The notes under the pieces were generated by a model, which was not told the origin of the DNA, did not search any database, and saw nothing but the letters and a program-made list of their open reading frames with translations. Shown piece after piece: positions 33,001-42,169 of a stretch of DNA of 64,000 nucleotides. Position numbers and translations under genes: made by a program. Location: the NCBI GenBank assembly GCA_034933285.1, contig JAYFNT010000008.1, positions 186,001-250,000 of the forward strand, read 5' to 3'. The stretch comes from RPRC01 sp034933285. GTDB lineage: Bacteria; Desulfobacterota; Desulfuromonadia; Geobacterales; Geobacteraceae. Position 1 is the stretch's first letter, and every line of letters starts with the position of its first letter.

Positions 33001-34173
33001 TTACCTGCTGATATTCGCCTGCTTGACGGCTCCGGTGGTATCCGGACGCACAAGCTCGATGATCGTGACCTCGGGGGGCGCAAGAAACCTGATGGGCGGC
33101 CCCCAAGTGCCGGTCCCTCTGCTGACGTACAGGTAACCTCCGCCGGGAAGGTTCGTCAGGCCGCTTGCAACAGGATAAAGCAGCCTGGTGACCATGCTGA
33201 AGGGAAATATCTGCCCCTTGTGGATATGACCTGACAGTTGCAGGTCAAAACTTCCCACGCTGTCCTTTTCCACGTCCGGCCGATGCTTGAGCAGCAGGGT
33301 GAACTCCCCGTTAGCACTGCTTCCGAGCGCATTCGTCTCCTCATCCTTCCGTCCGGTTCCCATGCGGTATGCAACAGGGTCATCCACACCCGCTATCCTG
33401 ATACCCGCCACGGCACGTGAATCACCGCTGAGCACGGCAAAACCGGCTTTGCGGGTAAAATCCAGGGCCTGTGATATCCCGGCATAATACTCGTGATTGC
33501 CGGTTACCGCAAACATGCCGTATTTAGAGCTTATCCCCTTCATCTCATCCACAAGCGTTCCGAGGTCGTCTATCTGGCTGTCAACCAGGTCGCCGGTCGA
33601 CACCAGGATATCCGGCTTCACCCGCTTTATCTCCTTCACGATACGCCCGAGACGTTCCTTGCCGACTATCAACCCAAGGTGTACATCGGAGACCTGAACC
33701 ACGGTCAGCCGCCCGACCCCGGCGGGGATCTTGTCGGACTTTACGATAACCCTTTCGGTGCGGATGTTAAGAGCATCGAAATATCCGTATATGGAAATGA
33801 CAACAGCGCACGAAACGGCAACCAGCAAATGGTTGCGATCTGACAGAGCCAACGGGGAGAAATCCCGCCCCGGAAAGAGTCCCGCGAGATGGAGCAGCAA
33901 CCGGTAGAAATCGATCACAACGGAAGTGCAGAAAAAGAGAAAGAGCAGCCCCATCCAGGAATACCCGGCATAGGACAGGATGGTTGCAGGAGATTCGAGT
34001 CCCGCTTTTTCCGTCAATCGTATGATGACCGGCGCGAGAACCATCGTGGCCATGAAAAGGATCAGGCAGGCGCTCATCCATGGGGCAAGCATAACAGCAA
34101 CAGCAATCTTTCGGTACGCATAATAATGCATACCGCCATACAACAGGAATACAAACAGCAGGAAGTAGCTCAT
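33001..34173 (-). CDS. Membrane-bound metallophosphoesterase (YkuE-like)
   Basis: 390 residues. Four to five N-terminal membrane segments (about 1-145, for example FLLFVFLLYGG, ACLILFMATMVLAPVII, WMGLLFLFFCTSVVI, LLVAVSCAVVISIYGY) are followed by a calcineurin-like domain with motifs QVSDVHLGLIVG, STGDLVDSQ, VTGNHEYYAG, LLKHRPD and LSGHIHKGQIF. The catalytic domain probably faces the outer side of the membrane. YkuE-type enzymes act on UDP-sugar lipids or related phosphoesters. It is monocistronic, and its product is unrelated in detail to the two Tat phosphoesterases. Confidence 0.9.
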   Translation of the reverse strand: MSYFLLFVFLLYGGMHYYAYRKIAVAVMLAPWMSACLILFMATMVLAPVIIRLTEKAGLESPATILSYAGYSWMGLLFLFFCTSVVIDFYRLLLHLAGLFPGRDFSPLALSDRNHLLVAVSCAVVISIYGYFDALNIRTERVIVKSDKIPAGVGRLTVVQVSDVHLGLIVGKERLGRIVKEIKRVKPDILVSTGDLVDSQIDDLGTLVDEMKGISSKYGMFAVTGNHEYYAGISQALDFTRKAGFAVLSGDSRAVAGIRIAGVDDPVAYRMGTGRKDEETNALGSSANGEFTLLLKHRPDVEKDSVGSFDLQLSGHIHKGQIFPFSMVTRLLYPVASGLTNLPGGGYLYVSRGTGTWGPPIRFLAPPEVTIIELVRPDTTGAVKQANISR

Positions 34174-34219
34174 GGCGTTTTTCCCTCAGTTTTCACCTGA
34201 AACATTCGGCCGTCAGGTT

Positions 34220-34282
34220 CTTGTCTTTGCCTTTTGCCCTTTACCTTATGTTTTATGCCCTTTGCCTCTTACCCATTATTTT
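34220..34282. repeat. Degenerate 7-bp repeat array at the RND gene stop codon
   Basis: On the + strand the units TTGCCTT, TTGCCCT, TTACCTT, ATGTTTT, ATGCCCT, TTGCCTC and TTACCCA follow each other in strict register from 34227 to 34275, with weaker units on both sides. The RND pump's last codons (KRQRA) and its TAA lie inside the array. Units resemble those between secA and argJ. Confidence 0.78.
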
Positions 34283-37200
34283 CCCCTTCACCCAACCCTG
34301 CAGTGCATCCATATAGCAATAAACAACCGGCGTAATATACAGTGTAAGGAGCTGGGACACCACCAGTCCGCCCACAACAGCCAGGCCCAGTGGGCGCCGC
34401 GCCTCGGCGCCGGCTCCGAATCCAAGTGCAATGGGAAGTGTCCCCATGAGCGCTGCCATGGTGGTCATCATGATCGGGCGGAAACGGACCAGCGCTCCCT
34501 GGCAGATGGCATCGATGGGTTCCTTCCCTTCCCTGCGTTGCGCTTCAAGGGCGAAATCGATCATCATGATGGCGTTTTTCTTGACGATGCCGATGAGCAT
34601 GATGATCCCGACAAAGGCATAGATATTGAGTTCCTTGCCAAACAGAAGAAGCGTTATCAAAGCGCCGAAACCCGCGGCCGGGAGCCCTGAAAGGATGGTC
34701 AGCGGATGGATGAAGCTCTCGTAAAGAATGCCCAGAACGATATAAATGACCAGTACCGCCATGAGCAGGAGCAGCCAGAGCCCCTTGAGTGATGACTGAA
34801 AGGCCTGTGCCGTGCCCTGGAAACTGGTGGTGACCGTGGGCGGCAGTAACTCCCGGGACAGGTTCTCGACCAGCGGCATTGCATCTCCGAGAGAGAAACC
34901 CGGCCTGGTATTGAAGGAGATTGTCACCGCCGGAAGCTGGCCGAGGTGATTCACGGTGAGTGGGCCCAGGTCTTTCCTCAGATTGGCAACGGTGCTGAGG
35001 GGTATGGTCTGTCCGGTTGAGGAACGGATATAAAGCATGGATAACGATGTAGGATCCATCTGGTACTTGTCTTCAAGCTCCAGAATCACCTGGTACTGGT
35101 TATTGGGAGCAAAGATGCTCGACACCTGCCTTGAACCATACGAGTAGTACAATGCATCTTCGACCTGCTGCATTGTAAGGCCCATTGCGGATGCCTTATC
35201 CCGGTCTATATCGACGTTCACTTGCGGATTGCTTATCTGAAGATCGCTCGTCACGTCCTGAAGCTGTGAAAGCCCGCGCATCTTTTCCTCGAGCAGCGTC
35301 GCATAACGGTAGAGCGAATCCTTGTCGAGGCTCTGCAGGGTGTACTGATACTGGCTCTTGGTCAGCTGACCGCCGATGCGGATGGACGGCAGGTTCTGCA
35401 TGAACATCTTTATGCCTGTAACTTCCGCCACTTTGGGCCGCAGCCGTTGAATGACTTCATCGGCTGAAAGATCCCTTTCAGCCCGCGGCTTGAGGCGCAT
35501 CATGATGCGGCCGGAATTGGAGGCGCCTGTCCCGCCGGAGCCCACTGAAGACATGAATGCTTCAACGTTGGGATCCTGAGCGACTTTATCCGCAAGTTCC
35601 TTCTGCTTGTTCTTCATATCCTCGAAGGAGATCCCTTGGGCAGCCTCGGTGATGCCGAGTATCTGGCCCGTATCCTCGACGGGAAGGAAACCCTTCGGCA
35701 TGACCTTGAACAGCAACCCCGTGACCAGCGTCAGCAAGACAACAAGTATCAGGGTTGCCCGGCGGTGCTTCATGACTTTCTGCAGAGTGCGTTCATAGAG
35801 TTTGAGCATTCCCAGGAAAAAACGTTCCATGGACATATAGAAACGGCCGTGCTGCTCCGAAGCTGGGGAACGGAGGAAGCGGCTGCAAAGCATGGGGGTC
35901 AGGGTCAGGGATACGAAACCGGAAATGAGGATCGCCATGCTGATGGTGACGGCAAACTCGTGGAGCAGGCGCCCCATGATCCCTCCCATGAACAGCACCG
36001 GTATGAAAACGGCCACCAGCGAAAGGGTCATGGACAGGATCGTGAAACCGATCTCCCGCGACCCCTTGAGGCTGGCCTCCATCGCACCTTCTCCCTGCTC
36101 CATGTGTCGCACGATATTCTCCAGCATGACGATGGCGTCATCGACGACGAAACCGACCGACAGGGTCAGGGCCATGAGAGATATGTTGTCGATGCTGAAA
36201 CCCATCAGGGCCATTGCCGCGAATGTGCCGATTATGGAAAAGGGCAGCGCCAGGCTCGGTATTATGGTGGCGGAGGAATTGCGCAGGAAAAGAAAGATCA
36301 CCATCACCACCAGGCAGATTGTCAGGGCAAGGGTGAACTTGACGTCGGACACGGATTCGCGGATGGAATTGGTGCGGTCGTAAAGGATGTTGAGGTCCAC
36401 TGCGGCCGGTATCTGGGCGCGGAAAACGGGGAGAAGCTCCTTGATGCTGTCAACCACCTCTATGGTGTTGGTACCAGGCTGTCGCTGAACGGCAAGGACA
36501 ATGGCCCGCGTGCTGTTGCGGGAAACATTGAACCAGCTGGCAATTTTGTTCTCTTCGACATCGTCAATTACGTTACCCAACTCCTGGAGACGCACCGGAG
36601 AGCCGTTTCGATACGCAACGACCAGGGGACGATAGGCGGCGGCATTATAGAGCTGCCCGGCAGCCTGGATCGTATATGCCTGGTGAGTGCCGTCAAGCGT
36701 ACCCGTTGGCAGGTTCACATTGCCATGCGCCAAGGCGTTGGACACTTCATCGATGCCGATCTGGCGCGTTGCCAGGGCTTTCGGGTCCACTTGGGCGCGC
36801 ACCGCGTACTTCTGCGAGCCGTAAACCTGCACCTGGGCCACCCCGCTGATCATGGAAATCCGCTGGGCAATAAACGTGTCGGCGTATTCGTTTACCGTAT
36901 AGAGCGGCAGCGTCGGCGAACTCAGAGTCAGGTAAATTACCGGCTGGTCAGCAGGGTTGACCTTCCTGAATGAAGGCGGAGTCGGCATGTCCTCCGGCAG
37001 TTGGCGAGTAGCTCGCGAAATGGCGGACTGGACATCCTGGGCCGCCGCATCGATGTCCCTGGAGAGATTGAACTGGATAGTGATGCGGGTAGTGCCGATG
37101 CCATTGGTCGAGGTCATGGAATCGATACCGGCGATGGTCGAGAACTGCCGCTCCAGCGGAGTCGCAACCGCCGAAGCCATGGTGTCCGGATTCGCCCCCG

Positions 37201-37354
37201 GCAGGTTTGCCGATACCTGGATGGTGGGAAAGTCCACATTGGGGAGATCGTTGACCGGCAGAGTGTTGTAGGCAAACAGTCCGAAAATGAGGATCGACGC
37301 CATGACCAGGGTGGTCATTATGGGGCGGCTGATAAAGAGCGCCGCAATATTCAT
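34253..37354 (-). CDS. RND multidrug efflux permease (MdtB/MdtC-like)
   Basis: 1033 residues, the usual HAE1-family length. Features are N-terminal LFISRPIMTTLVMASILIFG (first membrane helix), PNVDFPTIQV, the periplasmic porter domains, GFVVDDAIVMLENIVRHME with the proton-relay Asp pair in helix 4, and a second half starting near 525 with matching helices and GIVKKNAIMMIDFALEAQRR. Closest by eye to MdtB/MdtC. It forms a proton-driven trimer in the inner membrane, working with an adaptor and an outer-membrane channel. The start overlaps the adaptor stop by four bases. The last five residues are encoded by a 7-bp repeat array. Confidence 0.95.
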   Translation of the reverse strand: MNIAALFISRPIMTTLVMASILIFGLFAYNTLPVNDLPNVDFPTIQVSANLPGANPDTMASAVATPLERQFSTIAGIDSMTSTNGIGTTRITIQFNLSRDIDAAAQDVQSAISRATRQLPEDMPTPPSFRKVNPADQPVIYLTLSSPTLPLYTVNEYADTFIAQRISMISGVAQVQVYGSQKYAVRAQVDPKALATRQIGIDEVSNALAHGNVNLPTGTLDGTHQAYTIQAAGQLYNAAAYRPLVVAYRNGSPVRLQELGNVIDDVEENKIASWFNVSRNSTRAIVLAVQRQPGTNTIEVVDSIKELLPVFRAQIPAAVDLNILYDRTNSIRESVSDVKFTLALTICLVVMVIFLFLRNSSATIIPSLALPFSIIGTFAAMALMGFSIDNISLMALTLSVGFVVDDAIVMLENIVRHMEQGEGAMEASLKGSREIGFTILSMTLSLVAVFIPVLFMGGIMGRLLHEFAVTISMAILISGFVSLTLTPMLCSRFLRSPASEQHGRFYMSMERFFLGMLKLYERTLQKVMKHRRATLILVVLLTLVTGLLFKVMPKGFLPVEDTGQILGITEAAQGISFEDMKNKQKELADKVAQDPNVEAFMSSVGSGGTGASNSGRIMMRLKPRAERDLSADEVIQRLRPKVAEVTGIKMFMQNLPSIRIGGQLTKSQYQYTLQSLDKDSLYRYATLLEEKMRGLSQLQDVTSDLQISNPQVNVDIDRDKASAMGLTMQQVEDALYYSYGSRQVSSIFAPNNQYQVILELEDKYQMDPTSLSMLYIRSSTGQTIPLSTVANLRKDLGPLTVNHLGQLPAVTISFNTRPGFSLGDAMPLVENLSRELLPPTVTTSFQGTAQAFQSSLKGLWLLLLMAVLVIYIVLGILYESFIHPLTILSGLPAAGFGALITLLLFGKELNIYAFVGIIMLIGIVKKNAIMMIDFALEAQRREGKEPIDAICQGALVRFRPIMMTTMAALMGTLPIALGFGAGAEARRPLGLAVVGGLVVSQLLTLYITPVVYCYMDALQGWVKGKIMGKRQRA

Positions 37355-38514
37355 GACTGCCTGGCCTTCCGGGCCGGACCGCCCGTCTTTATCTCGACCC
37401 TTGCACCGGGAACCAGGTTCATCTGGCCGTCGGTGACCACCGTCTCTCCGGCGCTCAGGCCCTTTTCTATCACCGTTTCGCCGTTATATGCCTGACCGGG
37501 GACAACCGGCCTCAACTCCACGCTCCGGTCCTGCTTCACGACGAAAACGTACTGTCCCGCCTGGCCGGTCTGTACCGCGTGGGTGGGCACGACCACGGCG
37601 TCCGGAATAGTCGTGAGAGTTATTATGACGTTGACGAACTGCCCCGGCCACAATCGCCTGGAGGTGTTGGCGAAAGTACCCTTGATCTTGATGGTTCCGG
37701 TGGCCGTATCGACGCTGTTGTCGATAAAGCTCAGCTCACCCTGCTCGACAGGACCCGGCGAATTGGGGATTTCCGCCGCCACCCTGAGCGATCCGGAAGA
37801 ACGGTACTTCACGAGTCGCGCCAGTTCTTTTTCCGGTACGGAAAAGGTCACCAAAATTGGATTGATCTGGTTGATGGTCACCAGCACGGGAACATCGTTG
37901 GCCTTTACCAGGTTGCCCTGTTTGACCATCAGGTTCCCGGTCCGGCCGTTGATGGGAGAGCGGATCGAACAATAGCCCAGCTGGACGGCTGCCGAATCGA
38001 CCGCCGCCCGGTCAGCCCGCACCGATTCGCCCAGCGCCTCGGCATTGGATTTCAGCTGTTCGAATTGATCCTGGGTAACTATGCCGTCCCTGAGAAGCTC
38101 GCCATAGCGACGGACCTGCTCACGCGCATATCTTTCCTGGGCGATGTCACGCGCAAGAACAGCCTTGGCCTGCCGCAGCGCGGCTGCAAACGGAGCGCTT
38201 TCGATCGCAAAGAGCGGCTGCCCTTTCCTTACGTCCTGGCCTTCCGTAAACATCACCTTGCCAAGCATGCCGTTTATCTGCGCCTTGACCGAAACGGTCG
38301 CGTATGCCTCCACATTGCCGATAACGCGGATCTGTACAGGGACCGGCTTCCGCGATACCGCGGCCACCTTTACCGGCACTGCAGGCTTGGGTTTGTTTTT
38401 TTCCTTCCGGGTACAGGCAGGCATGAACAGCATGCTGAATAACATGCAGGCGCAACCGACAACGGTGCAGAACAAAACAGCGACTTTACCAGGACTGGCG
38501 GGGGAGCATCTCAT
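37351..38514 (-). CDS. RND efflux periplasmic adaptor (membrane fusion protein, MdtA-like)
   Basis: 387 residues. The signal ends in a lipobox FMPAC with Cys34, so a lipoprotein. The adaptor layout is barrel-sandwich hybrid (SVKAQINGMLGKVMFTEGQDV), a helical hairpin (about 95-175), the lipoyl half YCSIRSPINGRTGNLMVKQGN, and beta-barrel and membrane-proximal domains ending in VTDGQMNLVPGARVEI. It links the RND trimer to an outer-membrane channel. GGAGAG lies six bases before the ATG. It is translationally coupled to the permease, and the tolC-like gene precedes it behind a terminator-like hairpin. Confidence 0.94.
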   Translation of the reverse strand: MRCSPASPGKVAVLFCTVVGCACMLFSMLFMPACTRKEKNKPKPAVPVKVAAVSRKPVPVQIRVIGNVEAYATVSVKAQINGMLGKVMFTEGQDVRKGQPLFAIESAPFAAALRQAKAVLARDIAQERYAREQVRRYGELLRDGIVTQDQFEQLKSNAEALGESVRADRAAVDSAAVQLGYCSIRSPINGRTGNLMVKQGNLVKANDVPVLVTINQINPILVTFSVPEKELARLVKYRSSGSLRVAAEIPNSPGPVEQGELSFIDNSVDTATGTIKIKGTFANTSRRLWPGQFVNVIITLTTIPDAVVVPTHAVQTGQAGQYVFVVKQDRSVELRPVVPGQAYNGETVIEKGLSAGETVVTDGQMNLVPGARVEIKTGGPARKARQS

Positions 38515-38599
38515 CGTTTTCTCTCCAGATAACAGGTGTTACCCACCCGCGGTTGACCGGAAGGGTGGATACGCACGGAACTCATGGCATTTCCTCACG

Positions 38600-38649
38600 A
38601 AAAACCGGGAAGCAGGTGAGATCACGTTTCCGGGATATTACCGGTTTTT
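38600..38649 (-). terminator. Terminator-like hairpin after the tolC-like gene
   Basis: On the minus strand AAAAACCGG and CCGGTTTTT form a perfect 9-bp stem over a 32-base loop; the 5' arm contains the tolC-like stop codon. It may lower transcription into the downstream RND genes rather than stop it fully. Confidence 0.45.
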
Positions 38650-40164
38650 TTCGTATAATGCATCCCCTTCCTTTTCCGTCACTACTATGCCCTCTTTCTC
38701 AAGCAACTCTCCGTCAGCTTTCCAGAGTGCGGTTACGGCATTGTTGTAATCGGCGATCGCGCGGATCCGGTTTCCTTTGGCAGTCACCATGTCATTCTGG
38801 ACGTCCAGAACATCTTTGACAGTTGCCAGCCCGACCTTGTTTTTCTTGATATAGGCATTCAGGCGTTCTTCGGCATAGGCGCTTCCCCGCTCGGTCACTT
38901 CCAGCTGCTTGTACCCTGCCTGCAACGCCCTGACAGCATTGCGCACATCGTTGGCGACCGTGTCTTCAAGGCTTCTGATCTGTGCCGATGTCTGATCCAC
39001 CTTGAGCTTGCTCTTGATGTATTCGTTCTCAGCGGCGCGGTTCCCCAGGGGGTAGGTGAACAGCAGGCCGCCGCCCCAGACGGGATACCTGCCCGACCCG
39101 ACCCTGTCCAGGGCGCGGTTGTATTCCTGGCCGAGCCCGGTCAGGGAAGTGTTCAGCACCAGGGACAGATCCGGCAGCGTCTGGTTTCTGGCTACCCTGC
39201 TCTGCAATTCGCCGGTCTTCTGCGTAATCCTGAGCTGCTTCAACTCCGGCCTGTCGGCAATGGCTTTCCTTATGGCTGCATCCTGGTCGACGGTGTACTG
39301 CTCATGATAGGGAGTGTCCGCAGGCACGATTTCATTCCCTATCGGGAACTGGAGCAACACACGCAACGAATCCTCCTGATCCTTCAACGCCCTTTCCGCG
39401 TCGATCAGATTCTTCTGCATCGTGGAAACGCCGAATTCGGCGCTGAGGATCTCCATGGCCGGGAGCACTCCGGCCTTGACCTGGGCGCGCGTATCGTTGA
39501 GGATCCTCTCCGCGAGCGCCAGCGACGTTTTTTTCACTTCCAGGTCTTCCCGGAGGCTGTAGAGTTGGAAATACTGGTTCCTGACCTGGACGACGATATC
39601 CGTGAGCTTTGACCTGAATTGTTCCAAAGCCCCTTCCTTGCCGAACTTCGCCACCTGGATGTTCAATTCTGTCGCCTCCCTGCCGAAGTTCTTCAGGAGC
39701 GGCTGGATGAAGTTCAGGCTCAGGTCCGAGTTGTAATAGTCGGTGAGGAAACGGGTTGGGTCGGAGTTGTTGCGGTACCAGGTGTTATTGAAAGAAAGGC
39801 CCACCGTACCCCCCAGGGGTATCAGCTGCGAAATGCCGGCATTGTACTCGAAGATCCTCTGGCGGCTGATGGGCGTACCGCTGGTGTAAGTGCTGGCCGC
39901 TTGCGTGTTGGATTCCTGGTAGTTGAGAAGGAAATTCAACAGGGGGTCATAGATTCCCCTGCTCTTGCGTATATCCGCTTCGGCCGATGCCGGGTTGTAA
40001 AGCTCGGCCTTGAGGTCGAGGTTCTTCTCGACAGCCATTTGAATTGCCTGTTTCAGGGTCAGATTGGAGCTGTTATCCTGGGCATGGAGATTGCCGGACA
40101 TGCCTGCTACAAGAAAAGCGGACAGGACAGTGCAGGCTTTCTTGAAACGAGCAGATATGATCAT
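38638..40164 (-). CDS. TolC-family outer-membrane efflux channel
   Basis: About 508 residues from the ATG at 40164, which has AAAGGA upstream and yields a signal peptide (TVLSAFLVAGMSGNLHA-QDN); the frame stays open to 40224. Two OEP repeats are visible: LTLKQAIQMAVEKNLDLKAE at the start of repeat 1, and PELKQLRITQKTGELQSRVARNQTLPDLSLV in repeat 2. Long helices run between them, ending in AYIKKNKVGLATVKDVLDVQ. It forms the trimeric outer-membrane duct. Lying between MacAB genes and an RND adaptor/pump pair on the same strand, it probably serves both. Confidence 0.93.
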   Translation of the reverse strand: MIISARFKKACTVLSAFLVAGMSGNLHAQDNSSNLTLKQAIQMAVEKNLDLKAELYNPASAEADIRKSRGIYDPLLNFLLNYQESNTQAASTYTSGTPISRQRIFEYNAGISQLIPLGGTVGLSFNNTWYRNNSDPTRFLTDYYNSDLSLNFIQPLLKNFGREATELNIQVAKFGKEGALEQFRSKLTDIVVQVRNQYFQLYSLREDLEVKKTSLALAERILNDTRAQVKAGVLPAMEILSAEFGVSTMQKNLIDAERALKDQEDSLRVLLQFPIGNEIVPADTPYHEQYTVDQDAAIRKAIADRPELKQLRITQKTGELQSRVARNQTLPDLSLVLNTSLTGLGQEYNRALDRVGSGRYPVWGGGLLFTYPLGNRAAENEYIKSKLKVDQTSAQIRSLEDTVANDVRNAVRALQAGYKQLEVTERGSAYAEERLNAYIKKNKVGLATVKDVLDVQNDMVTAKGNRIRAIADYNNAVTALWKADGELLEKEGIVVTEKEGDALYEKNR

Positions 40165-40220
40165 GGGATAAATCCTTTCTATTTTCGTCATTCCGGCATG
40201 CAAAAAATAGTGATTTTTCA

Positions 40221-41450
40221 TCACTCATAACGGAGTGCGTCTATGGGATTCAATGACGCAGCTTTCTTTGCCGGATAGTACCCGAAGAAAATGCCTACTG
40301 CGCCGGAAAAACCGATGGCCATCGCAATCGCATTGAACGAGACGAGAGTCGGCCAGTCGAAGAACGCTGAAACCAGTTTAGCGCCCGCCACTCCGACCAG
40401 CATCCCCAATATCCCGCCGATGAAGGTCAGCAACACAGCTTCGGTCAGGAACTGCATAAGGATGTCGCGCTGCTTGGCGCCGATTGCCATGCGGATGCCT
40501 ATTTCCCTTGTACGCTCGGTTACGGAAACCAGCATGATGTTCATAATGCCGATCCCTCCGACGATGAGTGAAATGGATGCCACGGCGCCCAACAAGAGGG
40601 ACATGGCCTTTGAGGACTCCTCCCTTACGCTGAGGATCTCAGTCAGGTTCCTGACGGTGAAATCCGCATCGCGACCGGGTCCGATGCGGTGGCGCTGGGT
40701 GAGAAGATCAGTGACCTGCGTTTCCGCCCGTTCCAGGTCCTGCTCGCTTCTGGCCTGGACCATGATCGACCCGACCGAGTTGGGGAACTGGCTGCCGATC
40801 AACTTGCGCTGGGCGGCCGTCAGGGGGACATAGACAATATCGTCCTGGTCGGCCCCCTGGGGTGACTGCCCCTTGCGGTCCAGTATTCCCACCACCTTGA
40901 AGGGAACTTTCTTGATGCGGATGATCTTTCCCAGGGGGTCTTCGGACCCGAACAGGTTTTCCGCCACGGTCTGGCCGATCAGGCAATTCTTCATCGCGCT
41001 GTCCACATCCGACTGGTTCAGGTTCCGGCCCTCCACAACAGCCCAGTCCCTTACCTGCAGATATTCGGACGTAATTCCGAGAACAGCGGTAGACCAGTTC
41101 ATGTTCCCATAGACGATCTGCGCGCCACCGCGGACGCTGGGCGCCGCAAGCGCAACCGCCGGGCAATCGGACTGAATGGCCCGCGCATCATCATAGGTAA
41201 GGCTGGGCGTGCTGCCGGAGCCGAGGCGGATACCACCGCTGGTCAGCGAACCGGGCAGAACCAGGAGCATGTTGCTGCCCATGCTGGCGATCTGTTGCGA
41301 AATCACCTTGCTCGCGCCTGAACCGATAGCGACCATGGCGATCACTGCAGCGATCCCGATGATTATGCCGAGCATGGTAAGGAAGGATCTCATCTTGTTG
41401 ATTCTGAGAGCCCTGACTGCTATGCGGAGACTCAACAGGAGTTCGTTCAC
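40221..41450 (-). CDS. MacB-like ABC transporter permease
   Basis: 409 residues with the MacB/FtsX plan: a first membrane helix (MRSFLTMLGIIIGIAAVIAMVAIG), a large periplasmic MacB_PCD domain (about 45-270, with SDCPAVALAAPSVRG), and three C-terminal helices (ASISLIVGGIGIMNIMLVSVTERTREIGIRMA region onward, ending NPIDALRYE). Unlike E. coli MacB, the ATPase is a separate gene, immediately upstream with a four-base overlap. Such transporters act as mechanotransmitters that push periplasmic substrates (macrolides, peptides, lipoproteins) through TolC. Confidence 0.94.
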   Translation of the reverse strand: MNELLLSLRIAVRALRINKMRSFLTMLGIIIGIAAVIAMVAIGSGASKVISQQIASMGSNMLLVLPGSLTSGGIRLGSGSTPSLTYDDARAIQSDCPAVALAAPSVRGGAQIVYGNMNWSTAVLGITSEYLQVRDWAVVEGRNLNQSDVDSAMKNCLIGQTVAENLFGSEDPLGKIIRIKKVPFKVVGILDRKGQSPQGADQDDIVYVPLTAAQRKLIGSQFPNSVGSIMVQARSEQDLERAETQVTDLLTQRHRIGPGRDADFTVRNLTEILSVREESSKAMSLLLGAVASISLIVGGIGIMNIMLVSVTERTREIGIRMAIGAKQRDILMQFLTEAVLLTFIGGILGMLVGVAGAKLVSAFFDWPTLVSFNAIAMAIGFSGAVGIFFGYYPAKKAASLNPIDALRYE

Positions 41451-42169
41451 AGTTTCCTCCTCATCACTTCCGCATCCATCGGCTCCGGCACAGGGTTGTC
41501 CGAGATGATCCTGCCGTCGCGAAAAACGATGTTTCGCTTGGTGAAGGCGGCGACATCAGGTTCATGGGTAACCATGATTATGGTGATCCCCTGCCTGTTC
41601 AGCTTCTGGAAAATGGCCATGATCTCGATGCTGGTGGCCGAATCCAGGTTGCCGGTGGGTTCGTCAGCCAGGATTATGGCCGGGTCGTTGACCAGCGCGC
41701 GCGCGATTGCCACCCGCTGCTGCTGTCCCCCGGAAAGCTGGTTGCTTGAATGATCGGAGCGCTCGGCAAGCCCTACCAGGGCCAGGGCTTCCATGGCCCG
41801 CTCCCGCCGCCGGGCTGTCGGAACCCTGCCGTAAACCAGCGGCAATTGGACATTTTCCAACGCCGATGTCCTGGCCAGCAGGTTGAAACCCTGGAACACG
41901 AAACCGATTTTCCTGTTGCGGATCTCGGCAAGATCGTCACGCGAAAGGCCCCTGACGTAATCCCCTCCCAGCCAGTAGTCTCCTGACGTGGCCGTATCCA
42001 GGCAGCCCAGAATGTTCATGAAGGTCGATTTGCCGCTTCCGGATGCTCCCATGATCGCCACGAAATCGCCGTTCCCGACGGAAAGGGAAACTCCCTTGAG
42101 AGCTTCCACCCGCAACTCGCCCATCGTGTAGACCTTTGTCAATTCGTTCACGCGGACAACGTCTTCCAT
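41447..42169 (-). CDS. ABC transporter ATPase (MacB/LolD type)
   Basis: 240 residues with a complete ATP-binding cassette: Walker A GASGSGKST (about 41-49), a Q-loop, signature LSGGQQQRVAIARAL, Walker B IILADEPTGNLDS and the H-loop VTHEPD. The GNLDS after Walker B is typical of the MacB/LolD/FtsE group. It pairs with the downstream permease, whose start overlaps its stop. It begins immediately after the MacA-like stop, with no gap. Confidence 0.95.
   Translation of the reverse strand: MEDVVRVNELTKVYTMGELRVEALKGVSLSVGNGDFVAIMGASGSGKSTFMNILGCLDTATSGDYWLGGDYVRGLSRDDLAEIRNRKIGFVFQGFNLLARTSALENVQLPLVYGRVPTARRRERAMEALALVGLAERSDHSSNQLSGGQQQRVAIARALVNDPAIILADEPTGNLDSATSIEIMAIFQKLNRQGITIIMVTHEPDVAAFTKRNIVFRDGRIISDNPVPEPMDAEVMRRKL

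Noticed and set aside
35636..36973. 445-codon open frame on the + strand opposite the RND permease
   Set aside because: His/Gly/Asp-rich translation with no known domain, antisense to a fully conserved gene: a GC-driven shadow.
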